From Oceanobacillus limi (lineage in GTDB: Bacteria; Bacillota; Bacilli; Bacillales; Amphibacillaceae): 64,000 nt of DNA. Positions 26,391-36,049 of the stretch are shown here, piece by piece. The DNA lies in NCBI RefSeq assembly GCF_900111445.1, contig NZ_FOHE01000010.1, forward strand, positions 1 through 64,000, given 5' to 3'. The notes under the pieces are model-generated. The model made no database searches, was not told where the DNA came from, and was given only the letters and a program-made list of their open reading frames with translations. The position numbers were made by a program, and so were the translations under genes. Within the stretch, counting starts at the first letter, position 1. Each line of letters begins with the position of its first letter.

Positions 26391-27836
26391 ATGTTTGAGT
26401 CACTTACAAAAAGTATTTATATTAATGGGGAATGGAAAGAGGTTAACGCTAAGAAAACCCAAGTTATTTATAATCCAGCTACCCTAGAAGCGTTAACAGA
26501 AGTAGCCTATGGTGGTCAGGAGGAAACAAAGGAAGCGATTGATGCTGCCTCACACGCATTCCAATCGTGGAGTGAAATGACTGGTAGGCAACGTTCACGA
26601 GTTTTATATAAAGCATCTGAAATGATGCGCAAAGATGCCAAACGGTTAGGACAAATTCTAACGATGGAGCAAGGAAAGCCGTTAAAAGAAGCACTTGGTG
26701 AAGTAAAAGGTGCCGCAGGTTTTTTATTATGGTATGCAGAAGAAGCTAGTCGGGGATATGGGGAGTGGATCCCTTCGTCCATCCCATCAAAACGGATGTT
26801 AGTTATTCCAAAGCCTGTAGGAGTAGTCGGGGCCATTACGCCATGGAACTTCCCAGCATCGATGATCACGCGGAAATTAGGACCTGCACTTGCAGCTGGC
26901 TGTACTGCTGTTTTAAAACCATCACCTGAAACACCATTATCAGCAATCGAAATCGTGAAAATCTTTGAACAAGCAGGAATGCCTAAAGGTGTTATTAATT
27001 TAGTAACAGGCGATGCACAAGCAATCGGGCAGGAAATGCTCACCAACAAAAATGTCAAAATGATTACATTTACAGGATCTACTGAGGTCGGAAAATACTT
27101 AATGCGAGAAAGTGCTAATCATGTAAAAAAAGTGGCACTTGAACTAGGTGGCCACGCGCCGATTATTGCCTTTGAGGATGCTGATATCGATAAAGCGACA
27201 ACGTTGGCATTAGGTAGTAAGTTTCGAAATAATGGGCAGACGTGCATCTGTGCAAACAGGTTGTATGTTCACGAAGACATCATCGAAGAATTTACAAACG
27301 TACTGAAGGAAAAAGTAGAAAAGTTAAAAGTTGGATCTGGACTTGAAGAAGACACCGATCTGGGACCACTTATTAGTGAAAAAGCGACGGAAAAAGTGCA
27401 AGCCCACCTAGATGATGCCGTTCAAAAAGGAGCAAGCATTGTTTGTGGTGGAAGCAAGTGGAATGGAGAATTAAAGGGGTATTTCTATCCGCCAACTGTC
27501 ATTTCTAATGTAACGGATGATATGGTTGTTATGCGGGAAGAAACATTCGGCCCACTATTTCCAATCCAACCATTTTCGGACGAAGATCGTGTCATCCAAA
27601 AAGCCAATAACACCGACTATGGTTTAGCTGCATATATCTTCACAGAAAACACAAGTCGTACATTACGTGTAGCAGAAAAGTTAGACTATGGTATCGTTGG
27701 TGTTAATGATGTCTTCCCTGCCGTACCAGAGGCACCGTTTGGTGGAATCAAACAATCCGGAAATGGCAAAGAAGGCGGTCACCATGGGATGGATGAATTT
27801 CTTGAGAAGAAATTTGTTTCAATCGGAATTGAATAA
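26391..27836 (+). CDS. Aldehyde dehydrogenase, candidate glutarate/succinate-semialdehyde dehydrogenase
   Basis: A 481-residue NAD(P)-dependent aldehyde dehydrogenase of the succinate-semialdehyde (GabD) type. The motif PWNFPASMITRKLGPALAAG is near residue 150, the general base glutamate lies in ALELGGHAP near 253 and the catalytic cysteine in GQTCICANR near 287. Glutarate semialdehyde is one carbon longer than succinate semialdehyde and is often accepted by this group. The ATG follows AAGGAGG; a frame opening 41 codons upstream has no ribosome site. Last gene of the three-gene plus-strand arm, followed by a strong terminator. Confidence 0.75.
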   Translation: MFESLTKSIYINGEWKEVNAKKTQVIYNPATLEALTEVAYGGQEETKEAIDAASHAFQSWSEMTGRQRSRVLYKASEMMRKDAKRLGQILTMEQGKPLKEALGEVKGAAGFLLWYAEEASRGYGEWIPSSIPSKRMLVIPKPVGVVGAITPWNFPASMITRKLGPALAAGCTAVLKPSPETPLSAIEIVKIFEQAGMPKGVINLVTGDAQAIGQEMLTNKNVKMITFTGSTEVGKYLMRESANHVKKVALELGGHAPIIAFEDADIDKATTLALGSKFRNNGQTCICANRLYVHEDIIEEFTNVLKEKVEKLKVGSGLEEDTDLGPLISEKATEKVQAHLDDAVQKGASIVCGGSKWNGELKGYFYPPTVISNVTDDMVVMREETFGPLFPIQPFSDEDRVIQKANNTDYGLAAYIFTENTSRTLRVAEKLDYGIVGVNDVFPAVPEAPFGGIKQSGNGKEGGHHGMDEFLEKKFVSIGIE

Positions 27837-27848
27837 TTTTGATTAACA

Positions 27849-27886
27849 AAAAAGCGCGCGACTATACTAGGAGTCGGGCGCTTTTT
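27849..27886. terminator. Bidirectional terminator between the two catabolic arms
   Basis: A 15-bp stem AAAAAGCGCGCGACT against AGTCGGGCGCTTTTT with one G-T pair, flanked by A and T runs. It ends both the plus-strand arm and the convergent DUF3870-like gene, whose stop codon lies just beside it. Confidence 0.9.
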
Positions 27887-28208
27887 CATTTGCTTCAGTA
27901 TAGGTTTGATACTGTTTATATAAATCTCGCAAAGCAGACGCTAAGGCATTCCCAGCTTTACCTAAATAATGACGCTTCACTTCTTCTACTGGTTCTTCGA
28001 TTCCTTCCTGCAAGCTATAGCCTCGCAGTATTTGCTGAACAAATTCACGCCCATGCACTGTTGCCAGTGTACAACCTGCTGTTACGATAACGCCATATTT
28101 TTTGTCCACCTCGGCCGTGATCGTTAACGTATCATACATACTTTTCGCCGCCATACCCGATGGCAGCCTAGCATGTCCTGCAATAAACACCGTTTTCACG
28201 TGGTTCAT
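27867..28208 (-). CDS. DUF3870-like small protein
   Basis: A 113-residue soluble protein without membrane segment. The opening TVFIAGHARLPSGMAAKSMYDTLTITAEVD and the middle VIVTAGCTLATVHGREFVQQILRGYSL look like the DUF3870 family, whose function is unknown. AGGGGG precedes the ATG. It lies alone between the two convergent halves of the proposed lysine pathway, on the strand of lysine dehydrogenase. One conserved-looking cysteine (AGCTLA) is the only candidate for chemistry. Family call rests on memory only. Confidence 0.6.
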   Translation of the reverse strand: MNHVKTVFIAGHARLPSGMAAKSMYDTLTITAEVDKKYGVIVTAGCTLATVHGREFVQQILRGYSLQEGIEEPVEEVKRHYLGKAGNALASALRDLYKQYQTYTEANEKAPDS

Positions 28209-28261
28209 CTACCCCCTAATGAAAAAGTTGGGACAAGCGTTTCAGTCCAAGGTATTACGAA

Positions 28262-28339
28262 AACCTAAACCTGATGATTTATAGGCTTATTTAGCAGAAT
28301 GAGGATCCACTTTGTTTTCGGTGGGGATCCTCATTCCTT
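28262..28339. repeat. Dispersed intergenic repeat, copy 2 with perfect hairpin
   Basis: Related to 418-506. This copy keeps a perfect 12-bp stem GAATGAGGATCC (28297-28308) / GGATCCTCATTC (28325-28336) and the upstream AACCTAAACCT and TATTTAGCA blocks. It sits just past the lysine dehydrogenase gene and may act as its transcript end, although a T run is missing. Confidence 0.6.
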
Positions 28340-28384
28340 TAAACTGCTCCAGTAACGTTAACTGGATTACTTTTCGTTTGTTTT

Positions 28385-29557
28385 TTAATTCATTACATCG
28401 GATTTTTCCATTGTCTCCGTTTCGTAAATAACGACCCCTCGTTTGCCCATCTCCTCGATATACGGTTTGCCAGGGACGATATTCTCAGGAGGATAAACTC
28501 CCTCTTTATCAATTTGACCACGGCCAATCATTTGTGCAACTACGGACACCGTATTGGCAGTTGCTCGAGCCATTGCTGTTACATTTGTTTCTCGGTCTTT
28601 ATAGGTTGTCATCTCATACGCACAAGTAGCTGGTACCCCATCTTTACATCCAGACACAATCACTCTCAATAGAACCGCGTCATCCTTTTCTCCTAATTCA
28701 ACAATCGGATCTAGAACCTTTAGTAATACTTCACGAGGATTGATTTTCTCTCCCCTCACATCTACCTCATAATCCATACGTGTTAAGTTCAAATCAACAA
28801 GCAATTTAAACTTCTCGGCATGACCAGGATATCGGATTGTTTTATATTCCAACGTATCAACATTTGGAAATGAAATTGGTAAAGTCGATGTTCCACCAGA
28901 AGTATGGAAGGCTTCTAAAGGTCCAAACTTTTCAAAATGAATTCGCTCCACCTCTGACAAGGAAGGTACCTCTTGTTTTACACCATTTCGAATAATCACG
29001 GATGGATCTGTATAGTGATCGAACACACCTTCCATTGAAAATACATGATTATATTCCAAAGGGGCTTCTGGCTTTACTGGAATACCTCCAACATATATTT
29101 TAATCGAATCTACTTTATCTAGTTTACTAGCTCCATATCCAGAAAGAATATTAATCATCCCTGGAGCAACCCCAAGGTCTGGTATCAGTGTTACGTTGGC
29201 AGCCTTTGCCTCTTCTTTCAGTGCTAACACTTTATCGGTCATGTGTCCGATATGCCCACCTAAGTCGACCGAGCTAACCCCTACTTGAATCGCAGTTTTT
29301 GCGACTATTTCGTTAAACGAATAAAACAAGGCATTGATTATTACATCAAATTGCCTCATATAATTGGCTAACTCTACTTCATCACTTGCATCTACTCGAT
29401 ATGCCGTTAATTTTGTTGAATCCAGACTATCACATACCTGTTGCGCACGATCCAAGTCAATATCTGCTAATCCGACTGCTTCGACTCCTTCACTAGCAAC
29501 AAGATCACGAGCTGCTTCTTTTCCCATTAACCCTGAGCCTAATACACCTATTTTCAA
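28385..29557 (-). CDS. lysDH: L-lysine 6-dehydrogenase (saccharopine dehydrogenase family)
   Basis: A 390-residue NAD-dependent oxidoreductase. The Rossmann motif [17 protein letters not shown] opens the protein, and [52 protein letters not shown] and the ending [11 protein letters not shown] closely resemble the remembered sequence of Geobacillus lysine 6-dehydrogenase. That enzyme oxidatively deaminates the epsilon-amino group of L-lysine to 2-aminoadipate semialdehyde, in equilibrium with its cyclic imine. The TTG start gives the expected N-terminus and has AGGGAG eight bases upstream; a GTG three codons earlier overlaps the ribosome site. It is the last gene of the minus-strand arm. A saccharopine dehydrogenase role is less likely. 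Confidence 0.85.
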   Translation of the reverse strand: MKIGVLGSGLMGKEAARDLVASEGVEAVGLADIDLDRAQQVCDSLDSTKLTAYRVDASDEVELANYMRQFDVIINALFYSFNEIVAKTAIQVGVSSVDLGGHIGHMTDKVLALKEEAKAANVTLIPDLGVAPGMINILSGYGASKLDKVDSIKIYVGGIPVKPEAPLEYNHVFSMEGVFDHYTDPSVIIRNGVKQEVPSLSEVERIHFEKFGPLEAFHTSGGTSTLPISFPNVDTLEYKTIRYPGHAEKFKLLVDLNLTRMDYEVDVRGEKINPREVLLKVLDPIVELGEKDDAVLLRVIVSGCKDGVPATCAYEMTTYKDRETNVTAMARATANTVSVVAQMIGRGQIDKEGVYPPENIVPGKPYIEEMGKRGVVIYETETMEKSDVMN

Positions 29558-29585
29558 CTTATTCACTCCCTTTCCTATCTATCTC

Positions 29586-31085
29586 TTATTCATCAACATC
29601 TATTTGCGCACGCTGTAGCTTCCCACTGAAATCAACATACACGGCTTTCCACTCGGTAAATACATCGAGCGCCTGAACACCAGAATCACGGTGGCCATTT
29701 CCAGTTCCTTTTGATCCACCAAAAGGCAAATGAATCTCTGCACCGGTTGTACCCGCATTTACGTAAACGATTCCTGTATCTAGATCACGTTGCGCCTTAA
29801 ATACTCGATTCGCATCATTCGTAAAAATCGAGCTAGACAAGCCATATGTCACACCATTGTTTACTTCAATAGCTTCCTCAAAGCTTTTCACAGGAATAAG
29901 CGACACAACTGGACCAAAAATTTCCTCTTGGGCAATTCGCATATCTGCGGTTGCATCCGTAAACAATGTTGGTGCAAAGTAATGTCCATTACTTAGATCT
30001 CCATCGGTAAGCTCATAACCACCTGCGAGCAATTTTGCCCCTTCATTCTTACCGATTTCGATATAATTTTTAATTTTGTCGAGTCCTGCTTTATTTATAA
30101 TTGGTCCTACTTTAATCGATTCATCCAATCCATTTCCAATCGTTAGTTTCTCCATCTCTACCAATAAACGCTCTTCTAAGCGTTCTTTGACATCTTCATG
30201 GACAATCACACGGCTACATGCTGTACAACGCTGACCACTTGTACCAAATGCACTCCAGAGAATTCCTTCTACTGCAAGGTTAAGATCCGCATCATCCATT
30301 ACAATGACAGCATTTTTCCCACCCATTTCAAGGGAGACCTTTTTCAATTGACGACCACACTCGCCTGCTATATGACGACCAGTTTCGTTGGATCCAGTAA
30401 ATGAAATTACTCTAATATCATCATGGTGCACCATGGCATCACCTACTGTTGAACCAGAACCAAATACAACGTTAAGAACACCTTTTGGCAAACCTGCTTC
30501 TTCAAAAATCTTTGCCAGTTCATATGCCATGATCGGTGTTTCTGTAGCTGGCTTCCAAATGACAGCATTTCCTGCAACAATTGCCGGAAATGATTTCCAA
30601 GTTGCAATAGCAATCGGAAAATTCCATGGTGTAATAATTCCCACAACACCGATTGGAGAACGAACACTCATGGCAAACTTATCCTTTAGTTCTGCTGGTG
30701 TCGTTTGCCCAAACAACCTTCTCCCTTCACCAGCCATATAAAAGGCCATATCAATTCCTTCCTGAACTTCTCCCCTTGCCTCTTCCAACACTTTTCCATT
30801 TTCCATTGTCAAAAGCTTCGAGAGCCTTTCCTTCCGCTCTTTCATTATATTCCCAACGCGGTATAGCACCTCTGCACGCTGTGGGGCTGGTACTAAAGCC
30901 CATTCTTTCTGCGCTTTTTTAGCAACGTTAACCGCTTCATTAACGGTAGCTGCATCGGACAGTGGTACTTCTACAACGGTTTCGCCTGTTGCTGGATTAA
31001 TAACAGGTGTTGACTTTTCTCCTTCTACCCAGTCACCATTCAAATAGTTTTCTAGTTTGCTTGTTTTGAGTAATACATCTGTCAT
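29586..31085 (-). CDS. Aldehyde dehydrogenase, candidate 2-aminoadipate-semialdehyde dehydrogenase
   Basis: A 499-residue NAD(P)-dependent aldehyde dehydrogenase. [17 protein letters not shown] is near residue 152, the base glutamate lies in SLEMGGKNA near 257, and the catalytic cysteine in [10 protein letters not shown] near 291. The C-terminal substrate loop [19 protein letters not shown] has the AEI-x-x-PFGG pattern known from ALDHs acting on amino-acid semialdehydes. Directly upstream of lysine 6-dehydrogenase (28 bases), it would oxidise that enzyme's product to 2-aminoadipate. AGGAGG precedes the ATG. Other aldehyde substrates cannot be excluded from sequence alone. Confidence 0.72.
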   Translation of the reverse strand: MTDVLLKTSKLENYLNGDWVEGEKSTPVINPATGETVVEVPLSDAATVNEAVNVAKKAQKEWALVPAPQRAEVLYRVGNIMKERKERLSKLLTMENGKVLEEARGEVQEGIDMAFYMAGEGRRLFGQTTPAELKDKFAMSVRSPIGVVGIITPWNFPIAIATWKSFPAIVAGNAVIWKPATETPIMAYELAKIFEEAGLPKGVLNVVFGSGSTVGDAMVHHDDIRVISFTGSNETGRHIAGECGRQLKKVSLEMGGKNAVIVMDDADLNLAVEGILWSAFGTSGQRCTACSRVIVHEDVKERLEERLLVEMEKLTIGNGLDESIKVGPIINKAGLDKIKNYIEIGKNEGAKLLAGGYELTDGDLSNGHYFAPTLFTDATADMRIAQEEIFGPVVSLIPVKSFEEAIEVNNGVTYGLSSSIFTNDANRVFKAQRDLDTGIVYVNAGTTGAEIHLPFGGSKGTGNGHRDSGVQALDVFTEWKAVYVDFSGKLQRAQIDVDE

Positions 31086-31119
31086 TCCAATCCCTCCTAA
31101 TAAGATTTGATTCTATGGT

Positions 31120-32784
31120 TTATCGATTACGTAGCTGTGTAATCGTAGATGATACGGAAATGTGCTCCTTATCTGTCAATACCTCTATTACAGTTGGCTT
31201 TTCCTCCTGTAACGCTAGATCAAGAGCGGACTCAAATTGTTCTATATCCAATACCCTTTTCCCGATTGCACCAATACTAGTTGCTAAGTCAGCAAAGGAT
31301 ACATCGCCAAGATCCGTACCCATTACTCGATTGGGGTAATGCATTTCTTGATGCATTCGGATGGTTCCATACATATTGTTATTAAACACAATTGCAATTA
31401 TTGGAATCGATTCACGAACGGCAGTTTCAAGCTCTTGAAATGTCATCATGAACCCACCATCTCCAGATAGAGAAACAACTGTTTTACTAGGATAGGCAAG
31501 CTTTGCTCCTAGTGCAGCAGGCATCCCATATCCCATTGCCCCCGAAGTAGGTCCTACATAGGTATGTTTTTCATCAAATGAATAAAAGCTGTGTAACCAG
31601 CCGGCAAAATTACCTGCATCATTTGTAAGCAGGGCATGCTTTGGAAGCTGGTCATTCAATTTTTGGATAATATGTTTATTGATCACATCACCCTCGTTTA
31701 TGGTTAACTCACTAGTCTGTATATAGCTGGTTCTACACAAACCAGCCCACGTAGACCAGGATGGTTTTATATTAATCTGAAGAAGCAATTCGAAAGCTTG
31801 TTGAAGATCTGCGACAACCCCAATATCAGGCGCATAAACCTTCCCAATAATTTGATGGTCTATATCAATGTGAACGAGCCTTTGATCGGCTTCAAACAGC
31901 GTATAATCCTGTGTTGTCACCTCCGATAACCTTGTTCCAAGAGCTAAAATGACATCTGTTTCTTTAACCCTTTCAATAATTTGTTTATTTGTTCCGAGAC
32001 CAAGATGTCCCGCGTATAATGGATGGTTGTTTGGAAATATATCATGTCTGCGAAATGCTGCGATCGTTGGTATGGTAAATCTTTCTGCAAAACGAAGAAG
32101 TAAATCTTCTCCTTGAGATAGCTTTACACCACCTCCGGCAATGATGAGTGGAGACTTTGCTGAAGTTAGAATTTGTTCGATTTGTTCGATTTCTGTTTGA
32201 CTTGGAGCTGGTTTTGGTCTTTCTGTTACTGGCTTAAAGGACATTTCACCCTCAACAGGCAAAACATCTTCTGGAAGCGAAACGATTACTGGACCCGGCC
32301 TACCAGATTGAGCAACTCGAAATGCTTGTTGAACCAACTCAGGCATTCTTTCTGGATCCGTAACTTCTACAGCCCATTTGGAGATCGGTTGAAAAAATTT
32401 CTCTAAATCTATTTCTTGAAATCCCTCTCTCCCGCGAAACTTCCGGTGAACCTGCCCCAAAAATACAACCATCGGTGTAGAATCCTGATAAGCGGTATGT
32501 ACGCCAATAGATAAGTTCGTTGCGCCCACCCCTCTAGTCGCTAGAACAACTCCTGGCTTTAAGGATGCCTTTGCATAACCTTCCGCTATAAAAGAAGCTC
32601 CTCCTTCATGTCTAGCCGAAATTAGTCGGATGGATGGTTCATCGTAAAGCGCATCTAATAAAGGTAAATAACTCTCTCCAGGGACACAAAAAACATTGGT
32701 GACCTTCTCACGTTTCATGCACTCAACAATAGCATGGGCTGCTGTCATCGTCTTTGTTTGTTGAATGGCCAATTTATTTTGCAT
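31120..32784 (-). CDS. ThDP-dependent acetolactate-synthase-like enzyme, candidate 2-oxoadipate decarboxylase
   Basis: A 554-residue thiamine diphosphate enzyme with the three-domain layout of acetohydroxyacid synthase. The activating glutamate is Glu60 in SARHEGGASFIAEGYAK, and the cofactor motif begins SGDGGFMMTFQELETAV near residue 440 and ends IVFNNNMYG. No regulatory subunit or other branched-chain gene is near. Between an aminotransferase and an aldehyde dehydrogenase in a lysine set, decarboxylation of 2-oxoadipate to glutarate semialdehyde is the missing step; this is inference. The ATG nine bases after AGGAG was chosen over a TTG one base after it. Alternatives are a catabolic acetolactate synthase or a decarboxylase for another 2-oxo acid. 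Confidence 0.65.
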   Translation of the reverse strand: MQNKLAIQQTKTMTAAHAIVECMKREKVTNVFCVPGESYLPLLDALYDEPSIRLISARHEGGASFIAEGYAKASLKPGVVLATRGVGATNLSIGVHTAYQDSTPMVVFLGQVHRKFRGREGFQEIDLEKFFQPISKWAVEVTDPERMPELVQQAFRVAQSGRPGPVIVSLPEDVLPVEGEMSFKPVTERPKPAPSQTEIEQIEQILTSAKSPLIIAGGGVKLSQGEDLLLRFAERFTIPTIAAFRRHDIFPNNHPLYAGHLGLGTNKQIIERVKETDVILALGTRLSEVTTQDYTLFEADQRLVHIDIDHQIIGKVYAPDIGVVADLQQAFELLLQINIKPSWSTWAGLCRTSYIQTSELTINEGDVINKHIIQKLNDQLPKHALLTNDAGNFAGWLHSFYSFDEKHTYVGPTSGAMGYGMPAALGAKLAYPSKTVVSLSGDGGFMMTFQELETAVRESIPIIAIVFNNNMYGTIRMHQEMHYPNRVMGTDLGDVSFADLATSIGAIGKRVLDIEQFESALDLALQEEKPTVIEVLTDKEHISVSSTITQLRNR

Positions 32785-32789
32785 ATCGC

Positions 32790-33956
32790 TCAACTCCTAA
32801 AGTCTAGCTTTCGCAGCCGACGTATTACTTCATTTATACGTTCGATTGTTACAGATAATGCAATTCGTACAAAACCTTCTCCTGATGGTCCAAAAGCATT
32901 ACCAGGTGTTACAATGATCCCTGCCTTCTCTAGTAGGAAGTCAGCAAACGCTATGGATGTGAAATCGCTTGGAATTTTTGCCCAAAGAAAAATGGATCCC
33001 CTTGGCTTTTCTGCATGCATGCCAAGTTCCTCTAAAGCGTGATGTAATACTTCCATTCGTTTTTGGAACACCTCATTATTCTGCTTCACTGTAAATAAGT
33101 CACTTCTTAAAGCGACAGCTGCCGCTTTTTGGACTGGGATAAATTGACAGGTGTCTATATTACTTTTTAATGTAGCGATTGCCTGAATGATTTGCTTATT
33201 CCCAACGACATACCCAATTCTCCAGCCTGTCATATTAAAGCTCTTTGATAGCGACCCAAATTCAATGGCATGTTCCTTTGCACCAGGAACCTGTAGTACA
33301 CTCGGCGCTTGGTAACCCGCAAACGTAACTAGGTCATACGCAGCGTCATGTGCAAGGAGCATATTATTTTTCTCTACAAATGTAATCGCTTTCAAAAATA
33401 CATTGATATCTACTGTTGCTGACGTTGGATTGCTTGGGTAGTTTAAAAATAATAACTTGGCTTTATCTCTTGTTGATTTACTTACATTCTCTAATTGAGG
33501 AATATACCCATTCTGTTGATCGAGAGAAACATACTCCGTTTCCCCTCCAGCAAGGTGAACAGCAGTACGGTAAACTGGATATCCAGGATCCGGAACTAAA
33601 ACGGTATCACCAGGATTAATAACTGCTTGCACCATGTTAGCAATCCCCTCCTTGGATCCAATCAAGGCCAACACTTCTGTATCTGGATCCAATGCAACAC
33701 CATAATGATTTTCATAATACGCTGCAACCGCAAGCTTAAATTCTTGGATGCCATCATAGTTGGAATATCTATGATTTGTTGATACCGATACTTCTTTAAC
33801 TAACGTATCAATGATAAATTCAGGTGTTGGTAAATCAGGTGCACCAATTCCTAAATCAATCACATCGACCCCTTGAGCTTGCAGTCCTTTCTTTTTTCGT
33901 TGAAATTCAGAAAATAGATATGGTGGTAGGTTTTTCACCTTATCAGAAACATGCAT
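32790..33956 (-). CDS. Class I/II aminotransferase, candidate 2-aminoadipate aminotransferase
   Basis: A 388-residue PLP-dependent aminotransferase of fold type I. The opening DLGIGAPDLPTPEFI, NYPSNPTSA near residue 170 and the PLP lysine in GSLSKSFNMTGWRIGY near residue 232 are family markers; it resembles LL-diaminopimelate and AlaC-type aminotransferases. As first gene of the minus-strand arm it would convert 2-aminoadipate to 2-oxoadipate. Its 3' end contains the ribosome site of the next gene, so the two are coupled. A good promoter stands just upstream. Alanine or aromatic amino donors are possible too. Confidence 0.7.
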   Translation of the reverse strand: MHVSDKVKNLPPYLFSEFQRKKKGLQAQGVDVIDLGIGAPDLPTPEFIIDTLVKEVSVSTNHRYSNYDGIQEFKLAVAAYYENHYGVALDPDTEVLALIGSKEGIANMVQAVINPGDTVLVPDPGYPVYRTAVHLAGGETEYVSLDQQNGYIPQLENVSKSTRDKAKLLFLNYPSNPTSATVDINVFLKAITFVEKNNMLLAHDAAYDLVTFAGYQAPSVLQVPGAKEHAIEFGSLSKSFNMTGWRIGYVVGNKQIIQAIATLKSNIDTCQFIPVQKAAAVALRSDLFTVKQNNEVFQKRMEVLHHALEELGMHAEKPRGSIFLWAKIPSDFTSIAFADFLLEKAGIIVTPGNAFGPSGEGFVRIALSVTIERINEVIRRLRKLDFRS

Positions 33957-33973
33957 CTTTAACCCTCCACTCC

Positions 33974-34002
33974 AGTATAGAATACCAGAATAAATTTTTC
34001 AA
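33974..34002 (-). promoter_or_regulatory. SigA-type promoter of the aminotransferase-to-lysDH operon
   Basis: On the minus strand TTGAAA (34002-33997), a 17-base spacer and TATACT (33979-33974), 17 bases before the start codon. The short leader leaves little room for a riboswitch. Confidence 0.72.
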
Positions 34003-34133
34003 TTATTAAAATAGACTGAATAAAAATCAGAACCTCTATCCTTCACTGTATTTTTTTACTCTTTTATTTATACGAAATTTAGTCATTTTTCTTTGTAAAA
34101 GTTTGTTAAAATAATCATAAGAGGTGAAGTTAT

Positions 34134-35405
34134 ATGAAAACAGAAAAAAGTATTGCCATTCAATATGATCAAGAAGATCCGTTACAGTCTTTTCGAAAGG
34201 AATTTTATATCTCTGATAACACCATTTATTTTGATGGAAATTCCTTAGGACTGTTATCCAAGCGAGCTGAACAAGCTGTGGAGTCCATCATGGAAGCGTG
34301 GAAACGTCATGCAATTGATGGGTGGACAGAAGGGACGCATCCATGGTTTTATTTATCCGAACAGCTTGGAGATTTATCTGCACCATTAGTTGGCGCTTCA
34401 ACGGACGAAGTTATTGTAACCGGTTCAACGACGACGAACCTGCACCAGCTTGTTGCCACATTTTTTAAACCCGATGAAAAAAGAAATAAAATTTTAGCAG
34501 ATGAATTAAACTTTCCTTCTGACATCTATGCATTAAAAAGTCAGTTGAAACTAAAAGGGCTGGATCCAGATGACCACCTTGTGCAAATAAAGAGTAAAGA
34601 CGGAAATACTCTACAAACACAAGATATTATTGATGGGATGCAAGATGACATTGCTCTCATTGTATTGCCATCCATTTTATACCGAAGTGGACAAATAGTA
34701 GATATGGAAACATTGACAAAAGAAGCGCATAAGCGAGGAATTATAATTGGATTTGATTTATGCCATTCGATTGGTTCGATCCCACATCAACTAACGGAAT
34801 GGGACGTAGATTTCGCTTTTTGGTGCACCTATAAACACTTAAACGGTGGTCCTGGTAGCGTAGGAGCGTTATATGTAAACAAGAAACATCTAGGAAAAGA
34901 ACCGGGACTTGCTGGATGGTTTAGTTCAGCTAAGGATAAACAATTCGACATGGAACACACGCTAACACCTGCTGAAGATGCTGGAGCATTTCAAATCGGC
35001 ACTCCACACGTATTAAGTGCCGCTCCTTTATTAGGTTCATTGGAAATATTCAAGGAAGCCGGAATGGATCAAATTCGTGAAAAATCTCTTAAATTAACAA
35101 ACTACTTCATGGAATTAATAGAGATCGAGCTAACCGACTATGCGTTTACGATTGCCAATCCACGAGATGATCAAACAAGAGGAGGCCATATATTCCTAGA
35201 ACATCCAGAGGCCGCTCGAATTTGTAAGGCACTGAAAGAAAATGGAATTGTTCCTGACTTTCGTAATCCTAATGGAATTCGTTTAGCTCCCGTAGCTTTA
35301 TATAATACGTTTGAGGAAGTATGGGAAACGGTAAAAACGTTAAAAGAAATTATGCAGGAGGAAAGCTACAAAAAATTTGAAAACAAACGAGGAGTGATTG
35401 CTTAA
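34134..35405 (+). CDS. kynU: Kynureninase
   Basis: A 423-residue PLP enzyme that cleaves L-kynurenine to anthranilate and L-alanine. [11 protein letters not shown] near residue 30, [13 protein letters not shown] near residue 207 and the PLP-binding lysine in [14 protein letters not shown] near residue 233 fit kynureninases. It heads a kynU-kynB-kynA operon; its TAA overlaps the ATG of kynB by one base. AGGTGAAG precedes the start. No 3-hydroxyanthranilate genes are present in the window, so anthranilate is the likely end product. Confidence 0.93.
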   Translation: MKTEKSIAIQYDQEDPLQSFRKEFYISDNTIYFDGNSLGLLSKRAEQAVESIMEAWKRHAIDGWTEGTHPWFYLSEQLGDLSAPLVGASTDEVIVTGSTTTNLHQLVATFFKPDEKRNKILADELNFPSDIYALKSQLKLKGLDPDDHLVQIKSKDGNTLQTQDIIDGMQDDIALIVLPSILYRSGQIVDMETLTKEAHKRGIIIGFDLCHSIGSIPHQLTEWDVDFAFWCTYKHLNGGPGSVGALYVNKKHLGKEPGLAGWFSSAKDKQFDMEHTLTPAEDAGAFQIGTPHVLSAAPLLGSLEIFKEAGMDQIREKSLKLTNYFMELIEIELTDYAFTIANPRDDQTRGGHIFLEHPEAARICKALKENGIVPDFRNPNGIRLAPVALYNTFEEVWETVKTLKEIMQEESYKKFENKRGVIA

Positions 35406-36049
35406 TGGCCAAATGGATCGATATTTCTCAACCACTTACAAATGATATGGCACATTTTCCAGGGGATACCCCTTTTTCCTATTCCTTAACCTATTCGAAA
35501 GAGGAAAATGGAACCGCAAACATAGGTCAGATGACTGCCAGCTTACATAATGGAACACATATAGATGCTCCCTTTCATTATGACTCCGATGGTAAAACCG
35601 TCGACCAGCTTGACTTAGAACGATATGTTGGCAACGCTATGGTGGTTGATGTGAGTCATGTAGACCACATCACACCAGAGGTTTTTCAGGGAATCAATCT
35701 AGCAGATACTAAACGGGTATTACTTCGAACAGCATTACCAAATAACCCGAAACGATTTCCGAAAACAATGCCCGCTATCGATCCAGAAATTGCTCCTTAC
35801 TTGCAAGAGAAAGGGGTACTTCTATTAGGTGTTGATATGCCTTCTGTAGATGCGCCAGATAGTAAAGAACTAGCAACCCATCACGCGCTGTATAAGCACG
35901 ATATCAATATCCTTGAAAACCTCATGCTTGATGAGATCGATGCGGGAATGTATGAATTAATTGCACTACCACTTGCTATTCAAGGTGCAGATGGTAGTCC
36001 AGTGCGTGCAGTAATCCGACCATTAAAGGATGTGAACAACCATGGCTAA
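35405..36049 (+). CDS. kynB: Kynurenine formamidase
   Basis: A 214-residue metal-dependent cyclase-family hydrolase that converts N-formylkynurenine to kynurenine and formate. The metal-site motif [12 protein letters not shown] is near residue 48, and [20 protein letters not shown] near residue 148 is typical of KynB. It is overlapped by kynU at its start and overlaps kynA by eight bases, so the three are translated as one unit. Confidence 0.93.
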   Translation: MAKWIDISQPLTNDMAHFPGDTPFSYSLTYSKEENGTANIGQMTASLHNGTHIDAPFHYDSDGKTVDQLDLERYVGNAMVVDVSHVDHITPEVFQGINLADTKRVLLRTALPNNPKRFPKTMPAIDPEIAPYLQEKGVLLLGVDMPSVDAPDSKELATHHALYKHDINILENLMLDEIDAGMYELIALPLAIQGADGSPVRAVIRPLKDVNNHG

